This document shows, piece by piece, positions 33,424 through 43,184 of a stretch of 64,000 nucleotides of DNA. Source of the DNA: Streptomyces coryli. GTDB lineage: Bacteria > Actinomycetota > Actinomycetes > Streptomycetales > Streptomycetaceae. Numbering within the stretch: the first letter of the stretch is position 1; each line of letters opens with the position of its first letter. The notes under the pieces were generated by a model. That model was given only the letters and a program-made list of their open reading frames with translations. It made no database searches and was not told the DNA's origin. The DNA is taken from contig NZ_JAAKZV010000005.1 of the NCBI RefSeq assembly GCF_011044975.1, positions 37,037-101,036 of the forward strand, in the 5' to 3' direction. The position numbers and the translations under genes are program-made.

Positions 33424-34850
33424 AGGATCGCCCCGGGCGCGTAGGCGGCGGCCTCCGGATGCTGCTTGGCGACCTCCTCGATACGGGCCACCACGGCGGC
33501 CACCTGGTCGCCCGCCGCACCAGTGAAGGACAGCTTGTCCGCCATCAGCTCGTCCAGCTGCGCCCGGTCGAGCGGGATCCGCTCGTCGGCCGCGAGCCGG
33601 TCGAGGAGCTCGTTGCGCTCCGCGCCCTGCTCGCGCATCGCCAGCGCCGAGGCGACCGCGTGCTCCTTGATGACCTCGTGCGCGATCTCCCGGCCGACCC
33701 CGGCCCGCACGGCGCCCATCAGCACCTTCGTCGTGGCGAGGAAGGGCAGGTAGCGGTCCAGCTCGCGCGCCACCACGGCCGGGAACGCCCCGAACTCGTC
33801 CAGCACCGTCAGGAACGTCTCCAGCAGCCCGTCCAGCGCGAAGAACGCGTCCGGCAGCGCGACCCGGCGCACCACCGAGCAGGACACGTCGCCCTCGTTC
33901 CACTGGTCGCCGGCCAGCTCGCCGGTCATCGACGCGTACCCGCGCAGGATGACGGCCAGCCCATTGACCCGCTCGCACGACCGCGTGTTCATCTTGTGCG
34001 GCATCGCGGACGAGCCGACCTGGCCGGGCTTGAAGCCCTCGGTCACCAGCTCGTGCCCGGCCATCAGCCGGATCGTCTTGGCGAGGGACGACGGTGCGGC
34101 GGCCAGCTGCACCAGCGCGGTCACCACGTCGTAGTCGAGGGAGCGCGGGTAGACCTGGCCGACCGAGGTGAAGGCCTGCCCGAAGCCGAGGTGCGCGGCG
34201 ACCCGCCGCTCCAGCTCGGCGAGCTTGGCGCCGTCGCCGCCGAGCAGGTCGAGCATGTCCTGGGCGGTGCCGACCGGACCCTTGATGCCGCGCAGCGGAT
34301 ACCGGGCGAGGAGCTCCTCCACCCGCCCGTACGCCACCAGCAGCTCGTCCGCGGCGGTCGCGAAGCGCTTGCCGAGCGTGGTCGCCTGCGCGGCGACGTT
34401 GTGCGAGCGGCCGGCCATCACCAGCTCGCCGTACTCGCCGGCGCGCTTGCCGAGCCGCGTCAGCACGGCCACCGTGCGGTCGCGGATGTGCTCGAGGGAG
34501 AGCCGGATCTGCAGCTGCTCGACGTTCTCGGTGAGGTCCCGGGACGTCATCCCCTTGTGGATCTGCTCGTGCCCGGCGAGCGCGTTGAACTCCTCGATCC
34601 GCGCCTTCACGTCATGCCGGGTGACCTTCTCCCGCTCGGCGATCGACGCCAGGTCGACCTGGGGGAGCACCCGCTCATAGTCGGCGAGCGCCGTCTCGGG
34701 CACCTCGATGCCGAGGTCCTTCTGCGCCCGCAGCACGGCGAGCCAGAGCCTCCGCTCCAGCGTGACCTTGTATTCGGGGGACCAGAGGACAGCCAGCTCG
34801 GGGGAGGCGTAGCGACCGGCCAGGACATTGGGGATGCGCGGCTTGTTCAC
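33420..34850 (-). CDS. purB: Adenylosuccinate lyase
   Basis: A 476-residue fumarase/aspartase-superfamily enzyme that splits SAICAR and adenylosuccinate in purine synthesis. The superfamily signature GSSAMPHKMN is intact, as are GRSHNVAAQATT and the TSRDLTENVE motif. The length is right for the longer PurB form. The start is GTG at 34850. It lies between an SGNH esterase gene (24 bases upstream) and mug (overlapping), in a co-directional minus-strand run. Confidence 0.97.
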   Translation of the reverse strand: MNKPRIPNVLAGRYASPELAVLWSPEYKVTLERRLWLAVLRAQKDLGIEVPETALADYERVLPQVDLASIAEREKVTRHDVKARIEEFNALAGHEQIHKGMTSRDLTENVEQLQIRLSLEHIRDRTVAVLTRLGKRAGEYGELVMAGRSHNVAAQATTLGKRFATAADELLVAYGRVEELLARYPLRGIKGPVGTAQDMLDLLGGDGAKLAELERRVAAHLGFGQAFTSVGQVYPRSLDYDVVTALVQLAAAPSSLAKTIRLMAGHELVTEGFKPGQVGSSAMPHKMNTRSCERVNGLAVILRGYASMTGELAGDQWNEGDVSCSVVRRVALPDAFFALDGLLETFLTVLDEFGAFPAVVARELDRYLPFLATTKVLMGAVRAGVGREIAHEVIKEHAVASALAMREQGAERNELLDRLAADERIPLDRAQLDELMADKLSFTGAAGDQVAAVVARIEEVAKQHPEAAAYAPGAIL

Positions 34851-34874
34851 GTAGCGGAATTCTACGGCCCCCGG

Positions 34875-35648
34875 TCAGCGCCCGTCGTACGGGAGCAGGT
34901 CCGCCCGCTTGGGCGGCCTGCCGTCGCCCGAGGACCTGCCGGTGAGGCGGCGTCCGATCCACGGGCCCAGGTACGTGCGGGCGAACTGCACGTCCGCCGT
35001 CCGGCGCGCCAGCCAGGGCACCGGGGCGGCCGGCGGCAGCGGCTGGTCCCAGTCGAAGGACGGCGGCAGCCCGAGGGTCTGCCACACCGCCTCCGCCACC
35101 CGGCGGTGGCCCTCGGCGGTCAGGTGCAGCCGGTCGACCGCCCACATCCGCGGGTCGGAGAGGGCCTTCGAGGCGTACAGGTCGACCACCAGGGCGCCGT
35201 GCCGGGCGGCAAGGTCGTCGACGTGGTCGAAGAGCTCCTCCATCCGCGGCCGCATCCGGTCCAGTACGGGCCCGTTCCGGCCGGGGCTGCGCATCAGCAC
35301 CAGCTGCTTCGTATGCGGGGCGAGGCGCTCGACCGCCTCGGCGAGGCGGTCCTTGACCTGTGCCATGTCGCAGCGCGGCCGCAGCGCGTCGTTGAGGCCG
35401 CCGACCAGCGTGACCAGGTCGGCGTCCATGGCCGCCGCGGTCTCGGCCTGCTCGTCGGCGATCTGGCCGATCAGCTTGCCGCGCACCGCGAGGTTGGCGT
35501 AGCGGAAGCCGGGGGAGGCGGCCGCGAGCCGGGCGGCGAGCAGGTCCGCCCAGCCGCGGTAGCTGCCGTCCGGCAGCTCGTCCGACATTCCCTCGGTGAA
35601 GGAATCCCCGACGGCGACGAAACTGGTGAATTGAACAGATGTCTCCAT
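34875..35648 (-). CDS. SGNH/GDSL hydrolase family protein
   Basis: A 257-residue esterase-like protein. SGNH blocks are GDSFTEG (nucleophile S16), the LAVRGK glycine, GGLND (Asn) and DRLHLT (catalytic Asp and His). There is no signal peptide, so it is probably cytoplasmic; substrates in this fold range from lipids to acetylated sugars. It sits 24 bases downstream of the second CNNM gene and 24 bases before purB. Confidence 0.9.
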   Translation of the reverse strand: METSVQFTSFVAVGDSFTEGMSDELPDGSYRGWADLLAARLAAASPGFRYANLAVRGKLIGQIADEQAETAAAMDADLVTLVGGLNDALRPRCDMAQVKDRLAEAVERLAPHTKQLVLMRSPGRNGPVLDRMRPRMEELFDHVDDLAARHGALVVDLYASKALSDPRMWAVDRLHLTAEGHRRVAEAVWQTLGLPPSFDWDQPLPPAAPVPWLARRTADVQFARTYLGPWIGRRLTGRSSGDGRPPKRADLLPYDGR

Positions 35649-35672
35649 GGCGCAGGTGATCCTACGCCGCGG

Positions 35673-36689
35673 TCACGCCGCCCGCCCCACCAGCTCCCGC
35701 AGCACATCCTCCATGGTGACCAGCCCGGCCAGCCGCCCGTCCTCGCCCGTCACGGCCGCCAGATGGGTGCTGGAGCCGCGCATCGCCGTCAGCACGTCGT
35801 CGAGCGGCATCGACGCCCGTACCCGCGCGATCCGCCGCAGCGCCCCGACCGGGAACGGCAGGTCGCGGACCGGAGCGTTCAGCGCGTCCTTGACGTGCAG
35901 ATAGCCGAGGATGCGGCCCAGATCGTCGACCACCGGGAAGCGGGAGAAGCCCGACTCGGACGACATCCGCTCCAGCTCCTCCGGGGTAATCCCGAACCGC
36001 GCCGAGACCACGTCCTCCTTGGGCAGCACGACCTCGCTGACCGGGCGGCGGCCCAGCTCCAGGGCCTCCTGGAGGCGACCGGTCGCCTTGTCGTCGATGA
36101 GTCCGGCCTCGCCGGAGTCGGCCACCATGCGGGCCAGCTCGTCGTCCGAGAAAGTCGCGGACACCTCGTCCCTGGTCTCCACCCGCAGCAGTTTGAGCAG
36201 CGCGTTCGCGAACGCGTTGATCGCGAAGACCACCGGGCGCAGCGCCCGCGTCATCGCCACCAGCGGCGGGCCGAGCAGCAGAGCGGTGCGTACCGGATCG
36301 GCCAGCGCGACGTTCTTCGGCACCATCTCGCCGAAGAGCATGTGCAGGTACGTGGCGAGCACCAGCGCGATCACAAAGGAGACCGCGTGGGCGAGCCCGT
36401 CCGGGATGCCGACCGCGTGGAAGACCGGCTCCAGCAGATGCGCGATCGCCGGCTCGGCGACGATGCCGAGGACGAGGGTGCACAGCGTGATGCCGAGCTG
36501 GGCGGTGGCCATGAGCGTGGAGACGTGCTCCAGGCCCCACATCACCCGCCGCGCCCGCCGGTCGCCCTCGCGGGCGTGCGGCTCGACCTGGCTGCGGCGT
36601 ACGGAGATGAGCGCGAACTCGGCGCCCACGAAGAAGGCGTTGACGACCAGCGTCGCCAGGCCGATGAGCAGCTGGATCATGGTGGTCAT
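35673..36689 (-). CDS. CNNM/CorC-type membrane protein (DUF21 plus CBS domains), gene 2
   Basis: A 338-residue protein with an N-terminal DUF21/CNNM transmembrane domain (about 5-145, three to four helices, with VGAEFALISVRRS and GEMVPKNVALADP) and a pair of CBS domains (about 205-330, PKEDVVSARF, SRFPVVDDLGRILGYLHVKD). The C-terminal CorC_HlyC domain seen in gene 1 is missing. Homologues are linked to magnesium transport or efflux. The ATG at 36689 overlaps the stop of gene 1 (ATGA), so the two are coupled and probably form a heteromer. Confidence 0.88.
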   Translation of the reverse strand: MTTMIQLLIGLATLVVNAFFVGAEFALISVRRSQVEPHAREGDRRARRVMWGLEHVSTLMATAQLGITLCTLVLGIVAEPAIAHLLEPVFHAVGIPDGLAHAVSFVIALVLATYLHMLFGEMVPKNVALADPVRTALLLGPPLVAMTRALRPVVFAINAFANALLKLLRVETRDEVSATFSDDELARMVADSGEAGLIDDKATGRLQEALELGRRPVSEVVLPKEDVVSARFGITPEELERMSSESGFSRFPVVDDLGRILGYLHVKDALNAPVRDLPFPVGALRRIARVRASMPLDDVLTAMRGSSTHLAAVTGEDGRLAGLVTMEDVLRELVGRAA

Positions 36690-38047
36690 CGGCGCGCCTC
36701 CTGCCGCTTGGCGGCCACGGGCTCGGCCGCCGGCTCGTCCTCGGGCAGCGGCGCGTGCAGCACGACGCGTGCCGCCCGCCGCCCGGTGGCGTCGACGACG
36801 TCGAGGCGCCAGCCGGCCACCTCGATGGTGTCGCCGTCGGCCGGGATCCGGCCGAGCTCGGTGGCGATGAGCCCGGCGAGGGTCTCGTACGGGCCCTCGG
36901 GGGCGCGCAGCCCGATCCGCTCCAACTGGTCCGAGCGGGCGGCGCCGTCGGCGTTGAACAGCCGGCGGCCGTCCGTGCCGGTCCCGGCCGGGGCCAGGTC
37001 GGGGGTCTCGTCGGGGTCGTGCTCGTCGCGCACCTCTCCGACGACCTCCTCGAGGATGTCCTCCATGGTCACGACGCCGGCCGTGCCGCCGTACTCGTCG
37101 ATGACCACGCCCATCGAGCGGGCCGTCGACAGCCGGTCGAGGAGCGTGTCGCAGGGCAGCGTCTCCGGCACCAGCACCGGCTCCCGCAGAAAGGCGGTGA
37201 CGGGGCGGCGGGCGCGCTCGTCGGCCGGTATCGCGAGGATGTCCTTGATGTGTGCGATGCCGACGACCGAGTCGAGGGACTCGCGGTAGACGGGGAAGCG
37301 GGACAGGCCCGTCGCCCGGCAGGCGTTGGCGACGTCCTCGGCGGTGGCGTGCACATCCAGGGCCATGACCTGCACCCGCGGCGTCATCACGTTCTCCGCG
37401 GTCAGCTCCGCCAGGTGCAGGGTGCGTACGAACAGCTCCGCCTGGTCCGCCTCGAGGGAGCCCTCCTTGGCGGAGTGCCGGGCCAGGGCGATGAGCTCCT
37501 GCGGGCTGCGGGCGGAGGCGAGCTCTTCCGCGGGCTCCATACCCATGGCGCGGATGAGGCGGTTCGCGGTGCCGTTGAGCTGGCTGATGAAGGGCCGGAA
37601 GACGACCGAGAAACCGCGCTGGAAGGTGGCCACCCGTTTGGCGATGGGCAGCGGCTGCGAGATCGCCCAGTTCTTCGGCACCAGCTCGCCGACGACCATC
37701 AGCAGCACGGTCGAGATCGCCGTGCCGAGGGCCAGCGCGAGGCCGCCGACCGCGCCCTCGGGCACGCCGACGGCGGTCAGCGGGCCCTGGATGATCGCGG
37801 CGATGGACGGCTTGGCGAGCATGCCGACGACCAGGTTGGTGACGGTGATGCCCAGCTGCGCGCCGGAGAGCTGGAAGGTGAGGCTGCGTACGGCCTTCAG
37901 GGCGCTCTCCGCGCCCCGCTCGCCGCGGTCCACGGCGAGCTCCAGGTCGGCGCGCTCGACGGTGGTGAGGGAGAACTCGGCGGCCACGAAGATGCCGCAC
38001 GCCAGCGTCAGGGCCAGCGCGACACCGAGGAGGATCACTTCGGTCAT
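36686..38047 (-). CDS. CNNM/CorC-type membrane protein (DUF21, CBS, CorC_HlyC), gene 1
   Basis: A 453-residue protein with DUF21/CNNM helices (about 4-165, VAAEFSLTTVERADLE, GELVPKNWAIS), a CBS pair (about 215-345, MTPRVQVMALDV and VIDEYGGTAGVVTMEDILEE) and a C-terminal CorC_HlyC domain (about 370-440). The family is implicated in Mg2+ and Co2+ homeostasis. Its ATG lies only four bases after the stop of a short acidic/proline-rich leader frame, and the ribosome site (GGGACGG) is inside that leader, so translation is probably coupled to it. It heads the run to the second CNNM gene, SGNH, purB and mug. Confidence 0.9.
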   Translation of the reverse strand: MTEVILLGVALALTLACGIFVAAEFSLTTVERADLELAVDRGERGAESALKAVRSLTFQLSGAQLGITVTNLVVGMLAKPSIAAIIQGPLTAVGVPEGAVGGLALALGTAISTVLLMVVGELVPKNWAISQPLPIAKRVATFQRGFSVVFRPFISQLNGTANRLIRAMGMEPAEELASARSPQELIALARHSAKEGSLEADQAELFVRTLHLAELTAENVMTPRVQVMALDVHATAEDVANACRATGLSRFPVYRESLDSVVGIAHIKDILAIPADERARRPVTAFLREPVLVPETLPCDTLLDRLSTARSMGVVIDEYGGTAGVVTMEDILEEVVGEVRDEHDPDETPDLAPAGTGTDGRRLFNADGAARSDQLERIGLRAPEGPYETLAGLIATELGRIPADGDTIEVAGWRLDVVDATGRRAARVVLHAPLPEDEPAAEPVAAKRQEARR

Positions 38048-38051
38048 CGGG

Positions 38052-38120
38052 TCACCACCGTCCCATGATCGCCGGAGCGGGCGGGGTGGCGCGATGGCAG
38101 GGACTTGGAGGCTCGTCCAT
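38052..38120 (-). CDS. Putative leader peptide of the CNNM operon (22 residues)
   Basis: A 22-residue frame (ATG at 38120, TGA at 38054-38052) ends four bases before the CNNM ATG. It starts MDEPPSP and has Pro at 4, 5, 7, 13, 14 and 16, acidic residues at 2-3 and an Ile-Met-Gly-Arg-Trp end. Early acidic and proline residues are the hallmark of mgtL (MEPDPTP), whose nascent chain destabilises ribosomes at low Mg2+. The frame overlaps the stop of a tiny upstream frame (TGATG) and its start is in the loop of a CGTCCA/TGGACG hairpin. Coding is an inference from position, composition and coupling; no expression is proven. Confidence 0.5.
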   Translation of the reverse strand: MDEPPSPCHRATPPAPAIMGRW

Positions 38121-38134
38121 CAGTGGACGCTCAC
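38120..38134 (-). CDS. Upstream mini-frame (GTG AGC GTC CAC TGA) coupled to the leader peptide
   Basis: Four codons (read as MSVH) begin with GTG at 38134 and end with TGA at 38122-38120, whose final A is the first base of the leader ATG. A GAGG sequence lies six bases before the GTG, the only good Shine-Dalgarno in this leader. The longer leader has no ribosome site of its own, so it would rely on reinitiation after this mini-frame. Confidence 0.4.
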   Translation of the reverse strand: MSVH

Positions 38135-38192
38135 ACCTTTCCTCGGATACGGGTGACGGAAGGATCAATGTTAAAGGACCGGCAAAGTGCGG

Positions 38193-38618
38193 TCACCGCG
38201 GGAGCGGCTTCACCCACCGGCGCCACTGCTCCTGTGGCGCGTACCCGGCCCCGCGCCAGGCATGGTGGGCGAGCTCGTTCCGCTCCAGCACCATGGCGTC
38301 GAGCCGCCGCCCGCCCAGCGCCGCGAACCGCTCCTCGGCGGCCTGGAGGAGCGCGCCGGAGATGCCCTGGCGGCGGTGGTCCGGGTGCACGGCCAGCCGG
38401 TAGAGGTGGCAGCGCCAGCCGTCGAACCCGGCGATCACCGTGCCGACCAGCTCCCCGTCGCGCTCGGCGAGCAGCAGCGCCTCCGGGTCGCGGTCGATGA
38501 GCGCGGCGACGCCGTCCGGGTCGTCGCTGACGCTCGTACCCTCCGCGGCCTCCTTCCAGAAGGCGAGCACGGGGTGCAGATCGGCGGGGGAGGCGTGGCG
38601 TATGCGGAGATCACTCAT
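38193..38618 (-). CDS. GNAT family N-acetyltransferase
   Basis: A 141-residue GNAT protein. The acetyl-CoA loop is [23 protein letters not shown] (Q/R-x-x-G-x-G/A), preceded by the [21 protein letters not shown] strand. The size is minimal for the fold. The substrate is unknown. It is separated from the CNNM genes by 145 bases that hold the leader frames, and is divergent from nitrobindin. Confidence 0.85.
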   Translation of the reverse strand: MSDLRIRHASPADLHPVLAFWKEAAEGTSVSDDPDGVAALIDRDPEALLLAERDGELVGTVIAGFDGWRCHLYRLAVHPDHRRQGISGALLQAAEERFAALGGRRLDAMVLERNELAHHAWRGAGYAPQEQWRRWVKPLPR

Positions 38619-38674
38619 GGACGCGAGCCAAGCAGAATGCCGGCCCGGCGGGCCAGGGGATTAGTCTGCCTCCC

Positions 38675-39217
38675 ATGTTCGACCTCGCCGCAAGCCTCCC
38701 GTATCCCGACGCCGTACGCCCGGACGACCAGCCGTCGCCGCACGCACTGCTCACGCCCGTCCTCGGCCTCCTCGGCAGCTGGGCGGGCCGCGGCCGCGGC
38801 GAATACCCGACCCTGGCCTCGGACTTCGCCTACGAGCAGCGGGTCACCTTCAGCCACGACGGGCGCCCCTTCCTGCATTACGAGACCCGCGCCTGGCTCA
38901 TCGACGCCGACGGCGCGCCGCTGCGGCCCTCGGCACGGGAGAGCGGGTGGTGGCGGCTGCAGCCCGACGGCCGGGTGGAAGCGCTGATCACCCAGCCGAC
39001 CGGCATCGCGGAGCTGGCGGAGGGCCGGGCGGGCGATGGCGCGGTGGATATCGCGACCCACGAGGTGGCCCGTACGCCCACGGCGAAGGAGGTCGAGGCG
39101 ACCCGCCGGCGGTATGTGCTGACGGACGACGACACGCTCGACTTCACGCACGAACTGGCCGCCGTGGGCCAGCCGTTGCAGCATCACTTGTCGGCGCGAC
39201 TGCACCGAGTGGGCTGA
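38675..39217 (+). CDS. Nitrobindin-like heme protein (FABP-like, DUF1794)
   Basis: A 180-residue beta-barrel protein. The GxWxGxG motif of nitrobindins is GSWAGRG (34-40), and a C-terminal His pair (H170, H171) in [11 protein letters not shown] supplies the heme-iron ligand. The family binds ferric heme and isomerises peroxynitrite to nitrate. It is a standalone actinobacterial gene with GNAT divergent. Confidence 0.9.
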   Translation: MFDLAASLPYPDAVRPDDQPSPHALLTPVLGLLGSWAGRGRGEYPTLASDFAYEQRVTFSHDGRPFLHYETRAWLIDADGAPLRPSARESGWWRLQPDGRVEALITQPTGIAELAEGRAGDGAVDIATHEVARTPTAKEVEATRRRYVLTDDDTLDFTHELAAVGQPLQHHLSARLHRVG

Positions 39218-39282
39218 TCCTGTCTTGGCGGCCTGCATATTAGTCCGTTTGCATGCTTTAGGGCTGGTTACGCGGCAAACAG

Positions 39283-39303
39283 GGCGGAACGGAAGGTTCC
39301 GCC
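39283..39303. promoter_or_regulatory. 8-bp perfect inverted repeat upstream of the aldehyde dehydrogenase
   Basis: GGCGGAAC (39283-39290) and GTTCCGCC (39296-39303) are complementary around a 5-base loop, 33 bases before the dehydrogenase ATG. It may be an operator or leader hairpin; no cognate regulator is adjacent. Confidence 0.4.
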
Positions 39304-39336
39304 ACTGAGACCCTCGTCCCTCGTCCTGGAGATTCC

Positions 39337-40752
<1,416 letters not shown>

Positions 40753-40799
40753 GCGACCGCGGCCTACCCCACCCGTAACAACGACAACGAAGAGAAACC

Positions 40800-41627
40800 A
40801 TGCACGCAATACCTGACATCACCCTGAACAACGGTGTGAAGATCCCCCAACTGGGCTTCGGCACCTACCAGATCCCGGCGGAAGACGTCCGCGAGGCAAC
40901 GCTGGCGGCTCTGCAGACCGGCTACCGGCACATCGACACCGCAGAGATGTACGGCAACGAGAAGGAGGTCGGCCAGGCGGTCCAGGAGTCCGGCCTCGAC
41001 CGTGCGGACGTCTTCGTGACCAGCAAGCTGCACAACGCCGCCCACGCGTATGACGACGCCCTCCGCGCGTTCGACGGCACGATGGCGGATCTCGGACTCG
41101 ACTACCTGGATCTCTTCCTCGTCCACTGGCCGCTGCCCGGCGTCGGCGACTTCGTCGAGACGTGGAAGGCCATGGAGGAGATCTACCGTTCGGGACGGGT
41201 CAAGTCCATCGGGGTCTCCAACTTCCAGCCGCACCACCTGCGCCGGCTCCTCGACAACAGCGTGGTGGTACCCGCGGTCAACCAGATCGAGGTGCACCCC
41301 TACCTGACGCAGGAGACCGTGCGCGCCTTCAACGCCGAGCACGGGATCGCCACGGAAGCCTGGTCGCCCATTGCGCGGGGCAAGGTGCTGAGCGACCCGG
41401 CCATCACGCGTATCGCGGAGCGGACCGGAAAGACACCGGCACAGGTCACGCTGCGCTGGCACCTCCAGCGTGGCGACATCGTCTTCCCCAAGTCGGCGAC
41501 GCCTCACCGCATCCAGGAGAACGCCGACCTCTTCGACTTCGACCTCACCGAGAGCGACATCGGCGAGATCTCCGCCCTGAACCGCGACGAACGCCACGGA
41601 CCCGATCCGGACCAGTTCAACGGCTGA
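40800..41627 (+). CDS. Aldo/keto reductase (AKR5-like)
   Basis: A 275-residue (alpha/beta)8 NADPH reductase. The catalytic tetrad is D46, Y51 (IDTAEMYGNE), K76 (FVTSKL) and H109 (FLVHW); GVSNFQPHHL and FPKSATPHRIQEN form the cofactor site. It resembles 2,5-diketo-D-gluconate reductases and methylglyoxal reductases. The substrate is likely a small aldehyde or ketone. It lies 47 bases after the aldehyde dehydrogenase gene. Confidence 0.92.
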   Translation: MHAIPDITLNNGVKIPQLGFGTYQIPAEDVREATLAALQTGYRHIDTAEMYGNEKEVGQAVQESGLDRADVFVTSKLHNAAHAYDDALRAFDGTMADLGLDYLDLFLVHWPLPGVGDFVETWKAMEEIYRSGRVKSIGVSNFQPHHLRRLLDNSVVVPAVNQIEVHPYLTQETVRAFNAEHGIATEAWSPIARGKVLSDPAITRIAERTGKTPAQVTLRWHLQRGDIVFPKSATPHRIQENADLFDFDLTESDIGEISALNRDERHGPDPDQFNG

Positions 41628-41739
41628 GGAAGCCCACAGCCCGGATGGAGGACCTGCGCGCGCGTCAGTGCTGTGGAGCGGGGAACCTGTTGCTGAGGAA
41701 TCTTCCAGGTGACGCCGGGGACAGGAATGGAGACAGGGG

Positions 41740-42303
41740 ATGGCCACCACCTTGGGCGGGACGCAGGCCGGTCTCTCCCAACCGAGGAGCATCCAGTTGC
41801 CGGGCATCGTGCTCGGCGTCGGGCTGGGCGGATTCGTCGACGGCATCCTGCTGCATCAGCTGCTGCAGTGGCACCACATGCTCACCAGCACCAACCAAGA
41901 TCACATCGGGGTGAAGTACTACAACCCCCACACGGTCTCCGGCCTGGAGATGAACACCGTCTGGGACGGGATTTTCCACACCGTGTGCTGGCTGGCGGTC
42001 CTGTGCGGCCTCTCCATCCTCTACTCGCGGGTGACCCACAACCGCAGGCGGGTGTGGACCTCCCGAGTGCTGTGGGGCTGGACGCTCGTCGGCTGGGGCC
42101 TGTTCAATCTCGTCGAAGGCGCCCTGGACCACCACATCCTGGGTATCCACCATGTCTACGCCGGAGACGGCCAGGTCTGGTGGGACATCGGCTTCCTCGT
42201 GTTCGGGGCCCTGCTGGTCGCCGGCGGCTACCTGCTACAGCGCAGTGGCCAGCCCTTCGACCCCAACGCTCCGGCCGACCGGCAGGCGAACCGGCCCGGA
42301 TGA
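41740..42303 (+). CDS. DUF2243 family membrane protein
   Basis: A 187-residue protein with four hydrophobic helices (about 20-42, 80-97, 112-128, 148-168) and the conserved GFVDGILLHQLLQWHHML and EGALDHHILGIHHV motifs of DUF2243; the many histidines suggest metal or heme binding. The function is unknown. It overlaps the next gene (CtaG-like) by ATGA, the common pairing, so a role in cytochrome oxidase or copper handling is likely but inferred. Confidence 0.87.
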   Translation: MATTLGGTQAGLSQPRSIQLPGIVLGVGLGGFVDGILLHQLLQWHHMLTSTNQDHIGVKYYNPHTVSGLEMNTVWDGIFHTVCWLAVLCGLSILYSRVTHNRRRVWTSRVLWGWTLVGWGLFNLVEGALDHHILGIHHVYAGDGQVWWDIGFLVFGALLVAGGYLLQRSGQPFDPNAPADRQANRPG

Positions 42304-43160
42304 CGGGCCATGACATGCCGGCGCACGAGCACGCCGCGGGCAGCAGTGTCCTGGAGACACTGCTGCCCGCCCTCGTCCTGGTGATCGCCTGCGGTGCCTA
42401 CCTGCTGCTCGCCCGCCGGGCGTGCCGCCGTAATCCGGCCGTGGGCTGGAATCGGTGGCGGACCACCGGCTTCCTGGCAGGCGCTGCCCTACTCGGCGTA
42501 GCGCTGCTGCCGCCCCTGGCCCCGTTCGCGCACGAAGACTTCCGCGGTCACATGGCCCAGCACCTGCTCATCGGCATGTACGCGCCTCTCGCGCTCGTCC
42601 TCGCCGCCCCCATCACCCTCCTGCTGCGCACGCTGCCCGCAGCCCGAGGGCGACAGCTGACCGCCGTACTGCACAGCCCACCTGCCCGCGTGCTCGTCCA
42701 CCCGGCGGTGGCGCTGGCGCTGTCCACGGGCAGCCTCGCGGTGCTCTACTTCACCCCCCTCTACAACGCGACCATGAGCAACCCGGCAGCGCACTGGCTG
42801 CTGCACACCCACTTCCTGCTGTCCGGCTGCCTGTTCGCCTACGTCATCGCCGGACCCGATCCAGCGCCCGCCCGTCCCGGCGTGCGCGCCCGCCTGGTCT
42901 ACCTCGGGACCGCCATCGCGGGGCACGCGCTGATCTCCCAGCTGATGTACGGCGGCTTCTGGGTCAACATCCACGCCCCCATCCACCAGGTCCAGGGCGG
43001 CGCGGAGATCATGTACTACGGCGGCGACATCGCCGAACTGCTGCTGGCGGTAGCCCTGGTCGCCACCTGGCGCCCCGCCCACCAACGCCGGCCGGCCACC
43101 CGCGGCACGCGAACGCCTCGGTTGTCGCGGCCGGTCGGCACGACAACATCCAATTGGTGA
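42300..43160 (+). CDS. CtaG-like cytochrome c oxidase assembly protein
   Basis: A 286-residue membrane protein with about six to seven helices. It carries MAQHLLIGMYAPLALVLAAP and LLHTHFLLSGCLFAYVIAGPDP, typical of the CtaG/caa3_CtaG family that helps load copper into cytochrome oxidase. The N-terminus is His-rich (GHDMPAHEHAAGS), consistent with metal binding. Translation is coupled to the DUF2243 gene through an ATGA overlap. Confidence 0.9.
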   Translation: MTGHDMPAHEHAAGSSVLETLLPALVLVIACGAYLLLARRACRRNPAVGWNRWRTTGFLAGAALLGVALLPPLAPFAHEDFRGHMAQHLLIGMYAPLALVLAAPITLLLRTLPAARGRQLTAVLHSPPARVLVHPAVALALSTGSLAVLYFTPLYNATMSNPAAHWLLHTHFLLSGCLFAYVIAGPDPAPARPGVRARLVYLGTAIAGHALISQLMYGGFWVNIHAPIHQVQGGAEIMYYGGDIAELLLAVALVATWRPAHQRRPATRGTRTPRLSRPVGTTTSNW

Positions 43161-43184
43161 GGGGTTGTTGCAGGCTGTCAACGC

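Noticed and set aside
33417-37289. Very long plus-strand open frame opposite purB, SGNH and CNNM genes
   Set aside because: High GC keeps the opposite frame open; the sequence is rich in R, H, Q and P without any domain, while the minus strand carries clear families.
38105-38192. Riboswitch of the M-box, ydaO or ykoK type in the CNNM leader
   Set aside because: No recognisable conserved cores; the short coupled frames explain the leader better.
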